The position numbers and the translations under genes are program-made. Positions 9,203 through 30,322 of a DNA stretch of 64,000 nt are shown here, one piece after another (positions within the stretch are counted from its first letter, which is position 1; every line of letters starts with the position of its first letter). The notes under the pieces are model-generated. The model was not told the DNA's origin and ran no database searches. It worked only from the letters and a program-made list of their open reading frames with translations. This DNA is from Anthopleura xanthogrammica (taxonomy: Eukaryota > Cnidaria > Anthozoa > Actiniaria > Actiniidae): the NCBI GenBank assembly GCA_964019055.1, contig OZ025210.1, positions 5,643,047 to 5,707,046 of the forward strand, written 5' to 3'.

Positions 9203-12200
9203 GTAGGTGATAAAATTACTCAACATATTTTTCAAGTCGCAAAATTTTGCTTGGGAATGTCCTGTTATCCTTGGTGGAGATTCTGAACGAAAAACAGGAA
9301 AAATCTGAAACAATATTTAATATTTTCTTTAGCGACGATGTGCGCAATGAAATGTGTAGGATCTGAATCATTTGAACTGATTAAACTTTCTTGTAAGTTA
9401 AGAAAAGATTATGGAGAGATATTTTGTGCTGGTAAAGCAAAACGTCTATGATGCTTTTTTGAAGAGAAAAATCATAATTTTTTTGGACAACAAAAAGACT
9501 TTGATGTAAAAATTATTTTAAGAAAATTCATTCTGTGGACGACTTTAGCATAAGAGTTTTTGAGGAATTTATGAGTAGAATTGATGTAAAAAGATTGACA
9601 TTTCTTTTCCAATTTTCCCATTTTATTTCCATGTGAGAACCCATCTAGAAGAGCAGTTCAATGGGTTCCAGGTAAATGATTGACAGGAAGTCAACCAATG
9701 ATCATTATGTCAGTAGACCAGGTAAACTTGAACATTAAATGAGACAATTTGTCGAGAGAAAAATCAAGAATTCAACGAAAGGTTCCGGTTTTAGCACCTT
9801 ACAAATGGACTTCAGTTCGTTAGCTATTTTCACTTCATGTTGAAGACAAAAGAAATGAATTGTGCTTAAAGGAAATGAGCTGAAAACACAGTACACTTCA
9901 ACCGTTTTCATTTGTTTGAAAATCTAAACAAGTCCTGCTTAAGCAAGCTTGTTTAAGGCGACAAAGTGCTAACACGACCAACTTAGACTCAACTTTTCCT
10001 AGGAAATTTTTCATCTTTTTTTCGTTAATACTATCGATATTTATTATTATTATTATGGTTATTATTTAAAGAATTTTCCATCAACTCACCGAGCTTTAAC
10101 CTCAGAAAAATAGCACTTTCCTTCAGATTTTATGTCTCTAGTTATATCGCTCAATACCGACATGTAGTTAAGATATGAGATGTTTCAGATTCCGTCCACT
10201 TACATAAGAATGGCCTTTATTTGAAAGGCAACCCATCTGGCAATAAATAGAGATAAATTTAGGGCAGCCATCAAAGCGGCCATGTTACCACAGTGATATG
10301 CCAAACACACACAAAAATAAGCTGAAGTCCTTAAAATAATGAGCTAAAGAACGAACTCCAAAAATTTCGTTTTCAACTTTGTCAAACAAAGAGATGTACC
10401 TTCATCGTAATTGTCAATCCATGCCTGTCGGGTTTGCCAACATGAGGTTTGTCAGAACCAGTTTTTCCGGATAAGAAACTTGTTAGATTCAAGTGTTTCA
10501 GTTTTGTTACGAAGATGGGCTGACCTTGGATGACCGTTCGCACGTGGGAATTTGTGTTATATTTGGGACATCAACGCCTTGTTAAACATCTAGAACTTTA
10601 AGTTTGCTATAGTTAGATATTGATATCGTTGGTCCATACAATAGGCACTAAGAATAGGGATTTACTTCACAATAGGAGGTTTATTAGCTCATTTTTGAGT
10701 GTATCTAGTTGAACAACTGAAACTTCTAAGCTTACATTTATTTTAACAAAAGTTTCAATGCAATACCAGTAACTATATTTTTCATTTGAAAGCGCACTAG
10801 CTTCATTGTAAAATCGATATCTAAGTCTATTTGCTCAAGTTTATCAAAAGACATTGAACTCCTAAGTCGAAGCACTAGGTAACATGCTAACTATGGCCTA
10901 TTTTAAATGAAATGATAAAATATTTTTTGCTGGGCCCAACTTATCGAAATGACTTCTATGGCTTTAATGGACTATTTTTAAACTCATAAAGAAATCGAAA
11001 TACTCTTTCAGTTTTAATGCTTTATATTTCTAAATAAAGACATGGTAAACCCACTTGAGTGCTTCACCAAGGTTATACTTAAACAACTAAAGTTCATAGC
11101 CGAAAAAGTGAAATTTCCGAAACATTTCCTGTGGAATGACATAAGATATCTTCTACTGGGATACGTGCCTTAAGACGTACCCTGTGAATCCAATAGAACA
11201 GGATAGCGAGAAAGCTAAATAAAGTGTGGTTCAACTAGCGCACTTCCAAGACATGCTAAAATTCCTTGATGCGTTTGTAATAACATGTCCGAGTTCCAAT
11301 TGTGCACCTGCATGTTATAGATGCGTCAAAATGCGTGCTAGCCCGAGAAAACAGAAGTACTTTCGCGGGGGGAAAGGCTAAATGAGTGCCATAGTACAGC
11401 AAAGTATCACTCAACTCGTGGAGTTTAGTTAGAGCTGAGATTTCGAAAAGCGCAGAGAAAAGATCTCAGTGCGCGTTTTTTTAATTATCTCCGTCGTTGT
11501 ACTTTTTATTTAATAATTAATTTCTTTCTTGTCTTGGAAACTTTGTTATTTTCTAGCCGTCTATGATTTTAGTGCAGTAATTAGCATCTAGTTTGACTAC
11601 AATCTTTTTTCCTTCTATCTATCATTTCTTAAAAGGTGCAACCTTAATGTCAGTCCAGAAATTATTTGAAATAATTAGCTTGGAGACAAACTGTCAATTT
11701 TCATGGACTCACCATATCTTCGTATCGCAATGTTGTTACAAAACCACGCCTCTATTTTCTAACTTGTCGCTCAAACTGTAACCGCGAGTTTGACAGAGAT
11801 TTCCTCTTTTTTGCTGACAAGATTCAAAAGGTGACAAAAAATTACTTTATTTTTCGGACAACAAGAAACATAGGAAACATAGATGGCAAAATAGCTTGTA
11901 AAAAGATTCGAAGGTGTGCCCAACCCCGTCAATGTAGATAGCACGTAACAATTCTCGGTTTCAAAATAACATTGAATACAGGTTACTGCCAAGAGTGCAT
12001 TATACCATACGATACGATTCATTTCGCGAAAAGTGCTCCCTGTACCGAACCACAAACTCTCACTAAAGCGCTTAACTTAAGATTTAATTGGAAAAACATC
12101 GTAGCCGAAAAGTAAAGTAAAGTACTCTGTATTTATATAAGAAGAGATTATCAGCTACAGTAGAAAACACATGTTGGTTTAGCCTGGTTTTGATAAACTA

Positions 12201-13082
12201 AAAGACTCGTTATAATTTACCGCGATCTGCTCATTGCGCGGAAATAGAACAGCCAAACTTTCTGAAAAATTCTGTATCATTTTCGCCATTGCGGGCAGAA
12301 ACACTTCAATCTTCGTAACACCCCTACTTAATTGCGCTTAAATCCTTACTCCAATAGATTGCGCGCGTCAACGCATCGAGTCAGAAGTCTATTATTTTAA
12401 AGATCTACTGTTATCATCATAGATTATCTGATCTTGAGCCCCCGGCGTAATAATGAAAGAGCTTAGTTTCAACATCTGGGTCTCTTAGCTAACTATAGTA
12501 GATATACTTGATGGATATACAATTGGTTTTTTTTAGCGCGTGTTCCTTTGGGATAAAAGAATTTCAGCCATTCATTCGGCGTTTGTAGAAATATTTTCTC
12601 TGTCTTTTATTTGACGAAAGAATGTATCGCATGAGTGGCATGATCTTTTTATAAATTTTGGTTAATTTTAGTGAAGGAATTATAGACTTACACATTGTTT
12701 AATAACTTTATTTAAATCTTTTCTTTCCCTTTTTGCTTGACCAATTTATTTCGCATTGCTAGAAGAATTTACCACCAAAAATGATCTTTTCCGGAGTCCA
12801 TGTTAGCTTGAATTGCGCACCTGTAAAAACCACGCCTCATGAACACGGACAAGATCTCTCCTCAATGCTCCGTGATTAAATAATACACAGCACGTACAAT
12901 AAACTACCCTGAAGGTATTATAAACGTGTATTTAAATACTAATTATAAGGGTTCAACCTTAAAAACCATGAATGCGTTCCCTGCCATATAACCGGGTTAT
13001 TAGTGAATACCAATTAACTCACTGTGAACGCCGTCTAAAAATATGTCTTAAAAATACGAATTATCGAGGTTAAATCTTGAAA

Positions 13083-13432
13083 ATCTCACCTCTTGTGTCT
13101 CGGGTTCGATTCGAGGATTCGAGGAATAGACATCACATGTGAGCAGTTTGTAAAGTTTCTTGGCCTTTCTTCGAGTTTTCCGGTTTTCCTCCCTCCGCAA
13201 AACCTAACTTGCTTAGCCCCAATTCGATCTGTGAGTTAGTCCGTGCCCTGACTAAGATCAGCCTAGAGTTTGTTTCAAGGTTCTATATGTGAGTTAGCCG
13301 TGCCCTGACTTAGATTAGCCCAGAGTTTGTTTCAGGGTTCTATCTGTGAGTTAGCTGTGCCCTGACTTAGATCAGCCCAGATTTTGTTTCAGGAGTTCGA
13401 TCTCTGAGTCAGCCAAGTCCTGACCATAGTTA
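13083..13432 (+). mobile_element. SINE with tandemly repeated ~57-bp tail
   Basis: A B-box-like GGTTCGATTCG is followed by the body (CGGTTTTCCTCCCTCCGCAA). Almost four tail units come next, starting near 13224, 13287, 13344 and 13402, each with GTGAGTTAG and CAGCCCAGA/CAGCCTAGA. The extra tail units distinguish this copy from that at 888-1112. Confidence 0.75.
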
Positions 13433-15626
13433 ATGTAGCGAACTTAGATCACCCCCTCCAGAAGTTTCAGGTTTTGATAACATTGATTTTTGGCCGGTTG
13501 GGTTTGGTTCGCATGCCCATCCATGCGTCCCTCTTGCATTTCATTCCATAGTATAGTTAAACACCTACCACATTTCACATCAGATCTCATCGTAAATGCT
13601 AAAATCATCGGGAACAACCGAGAAAGATGAATATCCTCTGGTCTTTTTTTGCAAATTCTATAATATATCAAACACAACAAGAGTCCTTTTTGGGTTGTAG
13701 AGTATATTACTATAGAAACGTCCCACGAGGCTGTTCTCCAAAAAACACCTCCATAAATTTCTTCTTATTTGCGTAATTAAGGACACACAAGAAATACGGG
13801 TACTTTATTCTACTAAATTAAAATTGATTTCTTTCATCGTTATTCAGTTTTACAAACTCAATAAAGGTCTTCTTTCATGAGCTGTTTTCGCGGTTGGGTT
13901 TGTCACACTTCTGGTGGAAAACCTTTTGATTTCGGTGAAATTACTCCTGATTTTTCCTCGACTTGTGACCGCAGGTTGTGCAATGTTCTTTTTATCTCTG
14001 AACTAAATTAAATAGCGAAGAGAATAATGGATTTTTTAATTATATATGAGAAGAGTAATTAAATCTATCACTTGGTCTTATGCCTTTGGTGAATTTACCC
14101 GGTATCCGCGCACACTTCGTAAGCAGAATCACGTCTGTCTACAAGAGACATTATCTAGGTTATACCTGCTAAATGTCACCGACAAATCAAAGCTTTCTTT
14201 AATCTTAATACCCTACAGGTAGCGCAAGCAAGTTTTATTGAACCTATATTTATCGATTTTATTGACAATGAAAATATCAAGTGCCTTGATGGTGAATGTC
14301 AAACTTTGTTCAAGTGCGCGCGATTTGTTCCAAGGCGGGTACCCTAAAGTTATTGGACCAAAAATTTGCTGATTTAAATTGACATTCCAAGTCAGTTTAA
14401 CAGGTTCTAAATTGCAACATGGCTCTCGTTATGGAAGCGTAAATCTTTTTTTCAACCAGATTGAATCTTAGGCTGAAATATTTTTGATTAATGATGACAC
14501 TGACCGCGTCATGTCTAAAAATTTGAACGCAATGGAATGTAACAGTGATAGACAACTAACTATACGAGGATAAAACGTATTTACTTCTCTGATTGATAGA
14601 GTATACTGCTTTGATTTCTGTTTGACTGTGGTAAACGTTCAGAAATTTCGAATCAATTCACCTGAGTGACGTTACTGTCACTTTAAAGATACAAACTCTC
14701 AATAGATATTTTTCGAATCAACTTAAATTCTTTTCCCACGTCCGTTTTACGCGATTTCTCCCAATTAAGTTATCCTCGGTTTTCTGGCTGCCCATCTTTT
14801 AGATAATAACCAAAATTACTGACAATTTTTTTCTCAATTAGTCCATGGCTGATGACTTCGTAACACTTTATCGGCGGCTTTGTAATATTTTCCAGTAGCT
14901 TAACAACTCAAGCGTCAGTTCTGTTTGAGGTTTTGCAATAAAGTTCCTACGAATACAAATCACAGGTATTATATTTACTGTATTTAGCAAATTGGACGGA
15001 TACATTATTTTATTTTCAGCTCGGAATAGAGATAGATTCTCTCCTGTGCTTCGAGGTTTTTTTTCCAAGTTCCGCCATTTTTTCTCCCTCCTTGAACACA
15101 TATCTAAATTCCAATTCATTTCCATTCACGAAACGATAGCTAAAGCTTAACTAACTGTAGCACTTAAGTATACTCCCCCTAAAACAATTAAATGTGATTT
15201 CATATTTTAAACAGGTTTTACAAAATTGTAAAAAAATCGAAATTTCAGACCACAAAATTATGAATTTCTCCGCAATTTTATTGTTATAGTCAGGAATTGG
15301 GCGTCAGTTTTTCTGAAATTTTACAGTGTTGTGGCTTAGTATCCTAAGTGGATTACCTTTAGTCTATTCTCTCTCTCTTTACCACGCATTCTTTTTCTCT
15401 ATCTGCGTGCGCTTCCCCTTTTTGGGGATCAGATTTTTAGTGCTTCTCCCCCGAGGTGATGGCTAATGGATGTTAAACCTCGAGGGGTTCCGCTGTGATT
15501 GTCTACCACCAGGAAAAAATCCTTTTTTGCCATCGTAATCGATTAGTCAAACTCTATTACGTTCGTACTTTAACCAAACAGTATTCAAAATAAACTCGTG
15601 TTTAGAGGATTAGCCAGTTTAACTTT

Positions 15627-15814
15627 TGTATGTTGTTAAAAATGGTTCAGTTTTTAGCTCGGAGGATCAATCTTTGATAGCGCTCTTTCTAAGGACGTAT
15701 TGATAACTGATTTCAGCTATTGTATGTTGTTAAAAATGGTTCAGTTTTTAGTTCGGAGGATCAATCTTTAATAGCGCTTTTTCTAAGGACGTATTGATAA
15801 CTGATTTCAGCTAT
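15627..15814. repeat. Recent 94-bp tandem duplication
   Basis: 15627-15720 and 15721-15814 are direct head-to-tail copies beginning TGTATGTTGTTAAAAATGG. I count three substitutions in 94 bp, so this is a young duplication. It has no coding content. Confidence 0.95.
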
Positions 15815-18800
15815 TTTTGAAAGAAAAAGAAAAGAAAAAATAGAGGACGAAAAGAACTGAAAAAATATTTATAGACTAACAAGAGTTCATTTGTTAGCAC
15901 TAATCTCTCAGAGCTAGGAACGCGTGGATAATGGATAACAGTATACTATTCTACTGTGATCTAAATATGCGTTCGAATAACGAAAATACTGAAAACTATG
16001 AAAAGAAATTTTAGTATTAATTATGATAACATTAAGTTTTTTTATATCTTATTCGAAAAAAAAATCTCGTCTAAAAAAAGCGTTATTTGAAAAATCAACA
16101 AATATACAGTACGAAGAAAACAGGAAGGAACGAGAAATAAATATCGAAAAAAATATTTAACTCTATGTTCCAGGTGAATTTTTAGCTTTCTAATGCTGTA
16201 CATCAGTCTATTTGTAATATCTAAAACTTCCTAGGGCTTTTTCTATCATTTATCCTAAGAAACCAAGATGAATTTTCATTGCGTTTTGTTGTGATGGCAT
16301 CTTGCTTGGCTGTGATGTGATCTGCACGCGGTCAGTTTTAAAATCACTTTTCTCGGATTTAGAATAGGCGCGTCTAACTTGTAGTTCCATATTCTTATTT
16401 TACCCTTTACGAACTTAACCATACTTGTACTGCTCTGATTTTCATGTTGTATAGTAACACTAAAAGTGAGGATAATATAGGTTTATATATTTCGTTTTTG
16501 TGCGTAAATTATCCTAGTCACGTTTACGATTTTTCTACTTGGTTTCTTGTGTGCTATAGCAGGAAAATATCTATCATTAAAGCCGAGGTCAAGTATACCC
16601 CCAATCACTTAAAGCTCCCGTGAACTCAATTCAAAACACGAAATCATGCAAGGTAAAAAGCGATACCAAGACTTCTAGATTATTCCACTGAGAGAGCCGA
16701 CCTCCAAGACGGCCCCGCGCAGACCCGAAGCAGACTCCGGAAACAAGTTGCTCGTCTAAGTGGCCCGTGTTTTTCTTCCTTGCTTGGTTAAAGCCGTTCT
16801 TCATGGCGTCAGTCAGTGATGAGCTCCATCATGAACATCGGAAACAATACGAGGATTTCAGTATGACTTTTGTCAAATCAATCCTTGTGGACTGTCGGTG
16901 CTTAAGTACCTCTCATTCTCACGCCCAGAGCAGTTCACATAATCGCTGGGTGAAAATCCTGAATATCTACTTCAAGCTAAGCTCCTTCAAACTTCTATTG
17001 ATCGCTCCCCTTTAAAACAAAATTCTTAACTTCCACGATTTCATTTTTCTATTCTAAAATATTTCAGAGGATTTTGGGACATGGTTTAATTCGATAGTTC
17101 CAATGATCAGCAAACTCGATGAAAGTCGAAAGAATAGAATCATAAATAGTTTTATATGTCAGTTATGTTTTTGGATTTTTTCCCTATAGTGTTGGTGATC
17201 GTGTTGTTAACCATTAGACCAAACAGCAGGGTGCCTTGCACGCGTATTTTCTACAGTGTTGAATAATACACTACACTTAGTTCCACAACATTTACTAAAT
17301 TTACCACTTCACGAGGGTTTCTCCTCGTTAATTTAACTGAAAAAAAAATCAAAAGTATGCTATTTTAAACATTAAAATTTCATTGGCACATTGTTTTCAT
17401 TTATTGCATTTACTAACTTCTTGCTTTCCTAACGTCCATCCTGTTATTGCGGATGAAGAAACCGTTCATCATATTTCGTCCAGTTGCAAATGTCACATGT
17501 TTTTGAGCTAATGCGGCGAACTTGGGGACGCGTTTCGTTAAGCGGTTTTTGCCGCGAGTTGTTTTGACTGTATCTCAAAATATGTTCGATATCATCCTTA
17601 TATCCGGCCAAGAATGGTATCTTTCTTAAGTGGATGTGTTAAAGATACTAGGCCTGTGTTTGTATGCATTAACATTAGGTTCGCTATAAATATTTTCTTC
17701 TAAGTTCGACATCTGGTAGTTATTTGAAAACAAAATCACAACGGTGAAAACAGTCCTTTTTTCTCTCGCTCTCTCTCTTTCTTTCTTCCTCTCTCTCCTT
17801 ACCTACCACAAAAATTTAAATTTACTGATAATCTATTTTCTAGTGCCTCTGTTCTGATAGAAAAATTTGCGCGCTTTCATTTCAAGACGCAGTCCTCTAA
17901 ACATGGGCTCTACATCGACAAATAGAATCTTGGAGTCGGCGAAGAAAGTTGCGGATTTTAGCGTTTTTTCAATTTTACTGTCGTAACACTTAAAGCGCAA
18001 GGCAGCTGGAATATACTTGTTTTAATAAACGCAGGAAAAAAGCCTTAATCCAAGTTAATGGTTGTGAATCTTTTCCACCAATAAATCGGCTCACGAGAAT
18101 CAACAACGCTTTGAATTCGCTCACCTTTAAGAACGCCTGCTTTGACCAAAGCTGTTCAATATTTCATGGCATAACATTCCTGCATCAAAAAAAATGATAA
18201 GTTGACCGCTTCGGGGGGAATCACTAGCCCTGAAGTCTAACATTCCAAATTACAAAATGCGGCCAACCGTTTTACGAAATCACATGTTTTTCAAAAGCCA
18301 CGTCTGTGACAATGGTCGCGGTTTCTTGACTCGATGCGCAGCCAGAAATGTTTCAAATCTCATGATGTTTAAGAAAAAATGACTTGAAAATGTAATTTGG
18401 ATTCTGTGTTAGCCAAAACGGCTCACAATGCGAAGGGAATTTAATTTATTAGTGCAGGGTATAGCGCATTGTATCTTACACACTGAGCCGTTTTGCGGTT
18501 TATACGCGGGTAGGATAATCACTACTTGACGCTTGAGATTAATATCACACTAGCGCACTAACAGAACGCATTCTTTTTCATTTTATCTCGGCTATATCTA
18601 AAAGTTTTTAACGACCTTTCAAAGGGTCTAACTCCTAAACAATGTTCGCACACCTTTTACACGTAATATCATTATTTTCTCCCCTGCGCACAAATTCTAC
18701 ATCTGAAAAAAAAAAAAAATTTTTCTCAAGTCGTATAGAGACGGAATTTTGGACTCCGTTGTACTACTGTCATATTCGAGCCATTGGAATAGAATTATTC

Positions 18801-20163
18801 CTCTTTTGATTGCCTTATCGTAAGATTCTAAGTATCATAGTACTATCACGATGTTGACTTTCAAAGTCTCTTTCCTACCAGCACATTTGTTTTGTTTGGT
18901 AGACATGTTTAAGTTCTCATCACACTAGCTTGCCATAAATATTTGGAGTTTTATACAGGTACCGAAAAATTCGTCATTTATGCGGGGCCATTCGAGATTT
19001 TAGAGTCCGATTACTTCTGCTTCGATATATTTGAACTCATTTTATTCCCATTATGAATCGCGAGAAAAATATATCAACTTAACATGGATCATCGTCTGCG
19101 GAATTCTGACGTTCGAATGTGGTTTGTATTCATCTCAGCTGCGGCCGTCGTGAGCGAGCTACTGAAATATATATGAAATCCCGATAATTATGGAAAAGTC
19201 TAAAGAAAGACGAAAAAAGTCAATAAGGAATTTATAAACATTGATTTTGGGTAACATTTTAATAACTGTAAGCCCTAAGTCAATGGAGAGCCGTTACGTT
19301 CGCATTGTTTCATAGCGTTGTTCCGTTACCCCGGAGCACTGAGATCATAATTGGCCTCAACTTGAAAGAAACAAACGGAAAAAATGTTACACGTTAGAAG
19401 AAAAAAAAACGCAGTAAGTTCTATTAGAATTGACAATGCCTCGTGCATATCTTAAACACCAAGAAGCAAACTGCGTTTGGAGTCTCGCTGAGCTTTTAAA
19501 AAATTAAACTTTGAAAACAAAAAATAAGCTCCGTAGCATCTCATAAAATTACGTGTCGTGTTTTATCCTTCCCGATTCGCGCGCGTATTTTTATTTCGAA
19601 CTCTCCTGCTCTCGGACTTTCACCAAAATCCGAAAATTTTTGCCGTTCATTGTAATCTAATTACAAAACACTAGAAGTGGCACAAGTCAAAGCGAACAAA
19701 AGGCTCGACATCTTGTAGGAACTTATCCATTGGCCTTGTTTACAGACTCGATAATTGGCTAGCGCAGATTCGACCACTCCCAATCCAGGATTACGATGTT
19801 TTGTCTCATGAAGACAAGTCTTTCAGCGTCAGAGCTGTCAGCGCCTAACTCCATCTCAATTTTCAGGTCTTTTAACATCACACTACGTGTTTCCTCACGG
19901 GATTACAGCACAAAACAAACGAAAGTCAAGAAGAGCTTTCACATTGGCTTTGGCGAGCTGTCAATTATTTTTGATTCGCTTTTTCTCTAATGTTTGTTGT
20001 TTTAGAGCGATTTCCATTGTAGTTTTTTGATGAGAATGAATGAGCTCGGACGAATGATTGATTGGTGTTGTACATTATAAATTAATTAGCATTGTTTGTT
20101 GGGTAACAATATATCTCCTGAACACACCCCCCCATCAGTTCACTAGAGTATCGCTTGCAAATC

Positions 20164-20170
20164 TAACGGT
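20164..20170 (-). promoter_or_regulatory. Candidate OVO-binding core (TAACGGT, reverse complement ACCGTTA)
   Basis: The motif lies 170 bp upstream of the first Ovo-like start codon. Vertebrate OVOL1 is reported to bind CCGTTA and repress its own promoter. A further TAACGG is at 20613-20618 just inside the intron. The second paralog has the same 7-mer upstream of its start (41053-41059). Autoregulation is an inference. Confidence 0.4.
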
Positions 20171-20339
20171 CTAATGCAACTAGGCCATATTGCGTGTTGA
20201 ACACCAAAAGTGCAAGACCTATCTTTCCCACTTTCAACTCCCCTCCGCTAAACTCAAGCCCACATGCTATAGAATATATACCAGGGGATTTTACCAGCTT
20301 CAAAGACTCGAAATATTCAAATTTACGGTTTGATTCGAG

Positions 20340-28457
<8,118 letters not shown>

Positions 28458-28721
28458 CAACGTTATGATGGGATCTCACCGCTGCCGCAATTTTTCAGTT
28501 TCAAAGTTCTTTACTATCCAAAATCGCTAAACTAGACGCTATCTATGTCCATAACTTTGTTACAAACTGTACCCCTTTTTCTTGCGGGATATTTTTGCTG
28601 GTTTTATTGCAAAATATTGGGATATTTTTTCAAATTAAGCAGCTAAAAAATGCTTCAACTATTCATAATCAATGTAGCAGCTAATTTTCAAAAGTTGCGT
28701 TTCTTCTTAATTAATGTGACT

Positions 28722-29285
28722 GATCATGTGACCTTGAAGGTGTTCACGTAACTGATCATGTGATCTCCAAGGTAATGAACACGTGACTAATCATGTAACC
28801 TTGAAGGTGTTCACGTAACTGATCATGTGATCTCCAAGGTAATGAACACGTGACTGATCATGTGACCTTGAAGGTGCATGGTGATCATGTGACGTTGAAG
28901 GTGTTCACGTAACTGATCATGTGATCTCGAAGGTAATGAACACGTGACTGATCATGTGACCTTGAAGGTGCATGGTGATCATGTGACGTTGAAGGTGTTC
29001 ACGTAACTGACCATGTGATCTCCAAGGTAATGAACACGTGACTGATCATGTGACCTTGAAGGTGCATGGTGATCATGTGACGTTGAAGGTGTTCACGTAA
29101 CTGATCATGTGATCTCGAAGGTAATGAACACGTGACTGATCATGTGACCTTGAAGGTGCATGGTGATCATGTGACGTTGAAGGTGTTCACGTAACTGACC
29201 ATGTGATCTCGAAGGTAATGAACACGGGACTGATCATGTGACCTTGTAGGTGGTACTGATCATGTGACTAAAAGTCACGTGATCG
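28722..29285. repeat. Ordered A-B-C minisatellite 3' of Ovo-like paralog A
   Basis: Three related units recur. A is about 32 bp and ends GGTGTTCACGTAACT. B is about 35 bp and ends GGTAATGAACACGTGACT. C is about 27 bp and ends GAAGGTGCATGGT. All start with GATCATGTGA or a variant. The order is A B A B C A B C A B C A B C A B C plus a terminal piece, so the higher-order period is about 94 bp. It starts 265 bp after the stop codon and may be part of the 3' UTR. Each A unit contains GTAACTG, most B units contain CACGTG, and most C units contain TGACCTTGA. Confidence 0.95.
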
Positions 29286-30322
29286 AACTTAAAGTTCTTG
29301 TCAAACTTATGATAAATTCATTCGTTTTTAATGAAAGTTGAGGTTACAAAATAGAACAAAAATTGAATTAATTATTTATTGAATAGATTGGGCTAAAATT
29401 GTAAGGAATTTCTTCCTCATAGTTTCCTCCTGCCTTGAAAATAATTATCTTCCTATTCCATTTATGAAATCAGGAGTTATTTTTATATTTTGATTTAATG
29501 AGATGTTAGATGTGAAAGCTCGAAAATCATTGAAACTAAGCAAAATTCATCACTGTACATTTGTCCTTAAATGCCAATATCACTATATGTAGTGAGAGAT
29601 TATCTCATGGTAGGGAATTCTATCTACGTTCTTAGAAATCTCTGTTCGAGTTTAGATGTTGCAAGTCACTAAAATCCTGTGCGCAATGCAGAAATGTTTT
29701 GTGTGTGTAAGATATTTGATGAAATTATGCTCTATGATGCAACTTTACTTGCGTACTTGGTGAAATGATGCACTAGTAGATGAACTAGAATATTTAAAAG
29801 TTATTTGGTTTCTTTCTTTTTCTTTCTGTTCTCCCTTCCTTCTTTTTTTCTTTTCATTTTTTTCTTCTTTTCTCAATTTCTTGTTTGTTTCTTTGCTTTT
29901 TATATTTGTTTGTTTCTTTCTTTTGCCCTTCAATCTTTTCTTATTGAATATTTCTGGTAGATTCCTTTTTCATCAAGAATTTTAGCGCTCAAATTAGAGA
30001 AATGCCTTAAACGAAAAAGTGATGATCAGTTTTCCTTTCCATATTCTCTTTTATTCATTTAAAAAGGAGCAACATCGAGAAATAAGGATTATTTTCGTTC
30101 ACATTTTAAATATTTACCAATTTTACTTCAAAAGTGATAGTGTTGTCATTCTATGAATGAGCGAGTACGGTTATCAGACAAAAATTTTCTATGAATCAAC
30201 TAAATTAAATTTAAGAATTTGTGGATATGGCTGGGCGAAAACGTCCCAATATAAAACTAGAAATTAAGATTGTGAAGCTTTCGAAGGACTGGTATGGCTA
30301 TTGCTGCTAAGCAAAAGTAACA

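Larger units (their letters stand above)
4587..13082. other. Intergenic: XRCC1 3' flank, no gene seen
   Basis: No reading frame here has recognisable protein content. The stretch holds the duplications at 5288-5455 and 7536-7830, SINE pieces at 6262-6345 and 6868-7015, a block related to a 34.6-kb repeat at 6778-6841, a T-rich/G-run patch at 8500-8609 and an NRF-1-like palindrome at 9191-9202. From about 9320 to 13080 I see nothing beyond AT-rich unique sequence. Confidence 0.6.
13433..20339. other. Intergenic upstream of the first Ovo-like gene, no gene seen
   Basis: Reading frames here are short and lack family resemblance. The only clear structures are the 94-bp duplication at 15627-15814 and an imperfect hairpin around 18413-18497. 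The OVO-core motif at 20164-20170 lies close to the start of the next gene, so promoter and 5' UTR of that gene probably lie in the last few hundred bases. No TATA box can be assigned with confidence. Confidence 0.55.

Noticed and set aside
8984..9313. 109-codon minus-strand frame
   Set aside because: It has no recognisable domain, no conservation evidence can be obtained here, and it overlaps the NRF-1-like palindrome. It is possibly part of an old dispersed repeat.
16803..16865. ATG frame MASVSDELHHEHRKQYEDF ending near a GTATGA donor, considered as an alternative first exon
   Set aside because: A weak donor, no partner exon in matching phase that makes sense, and no motif. The SNAG exon at 20340 explains the gene.
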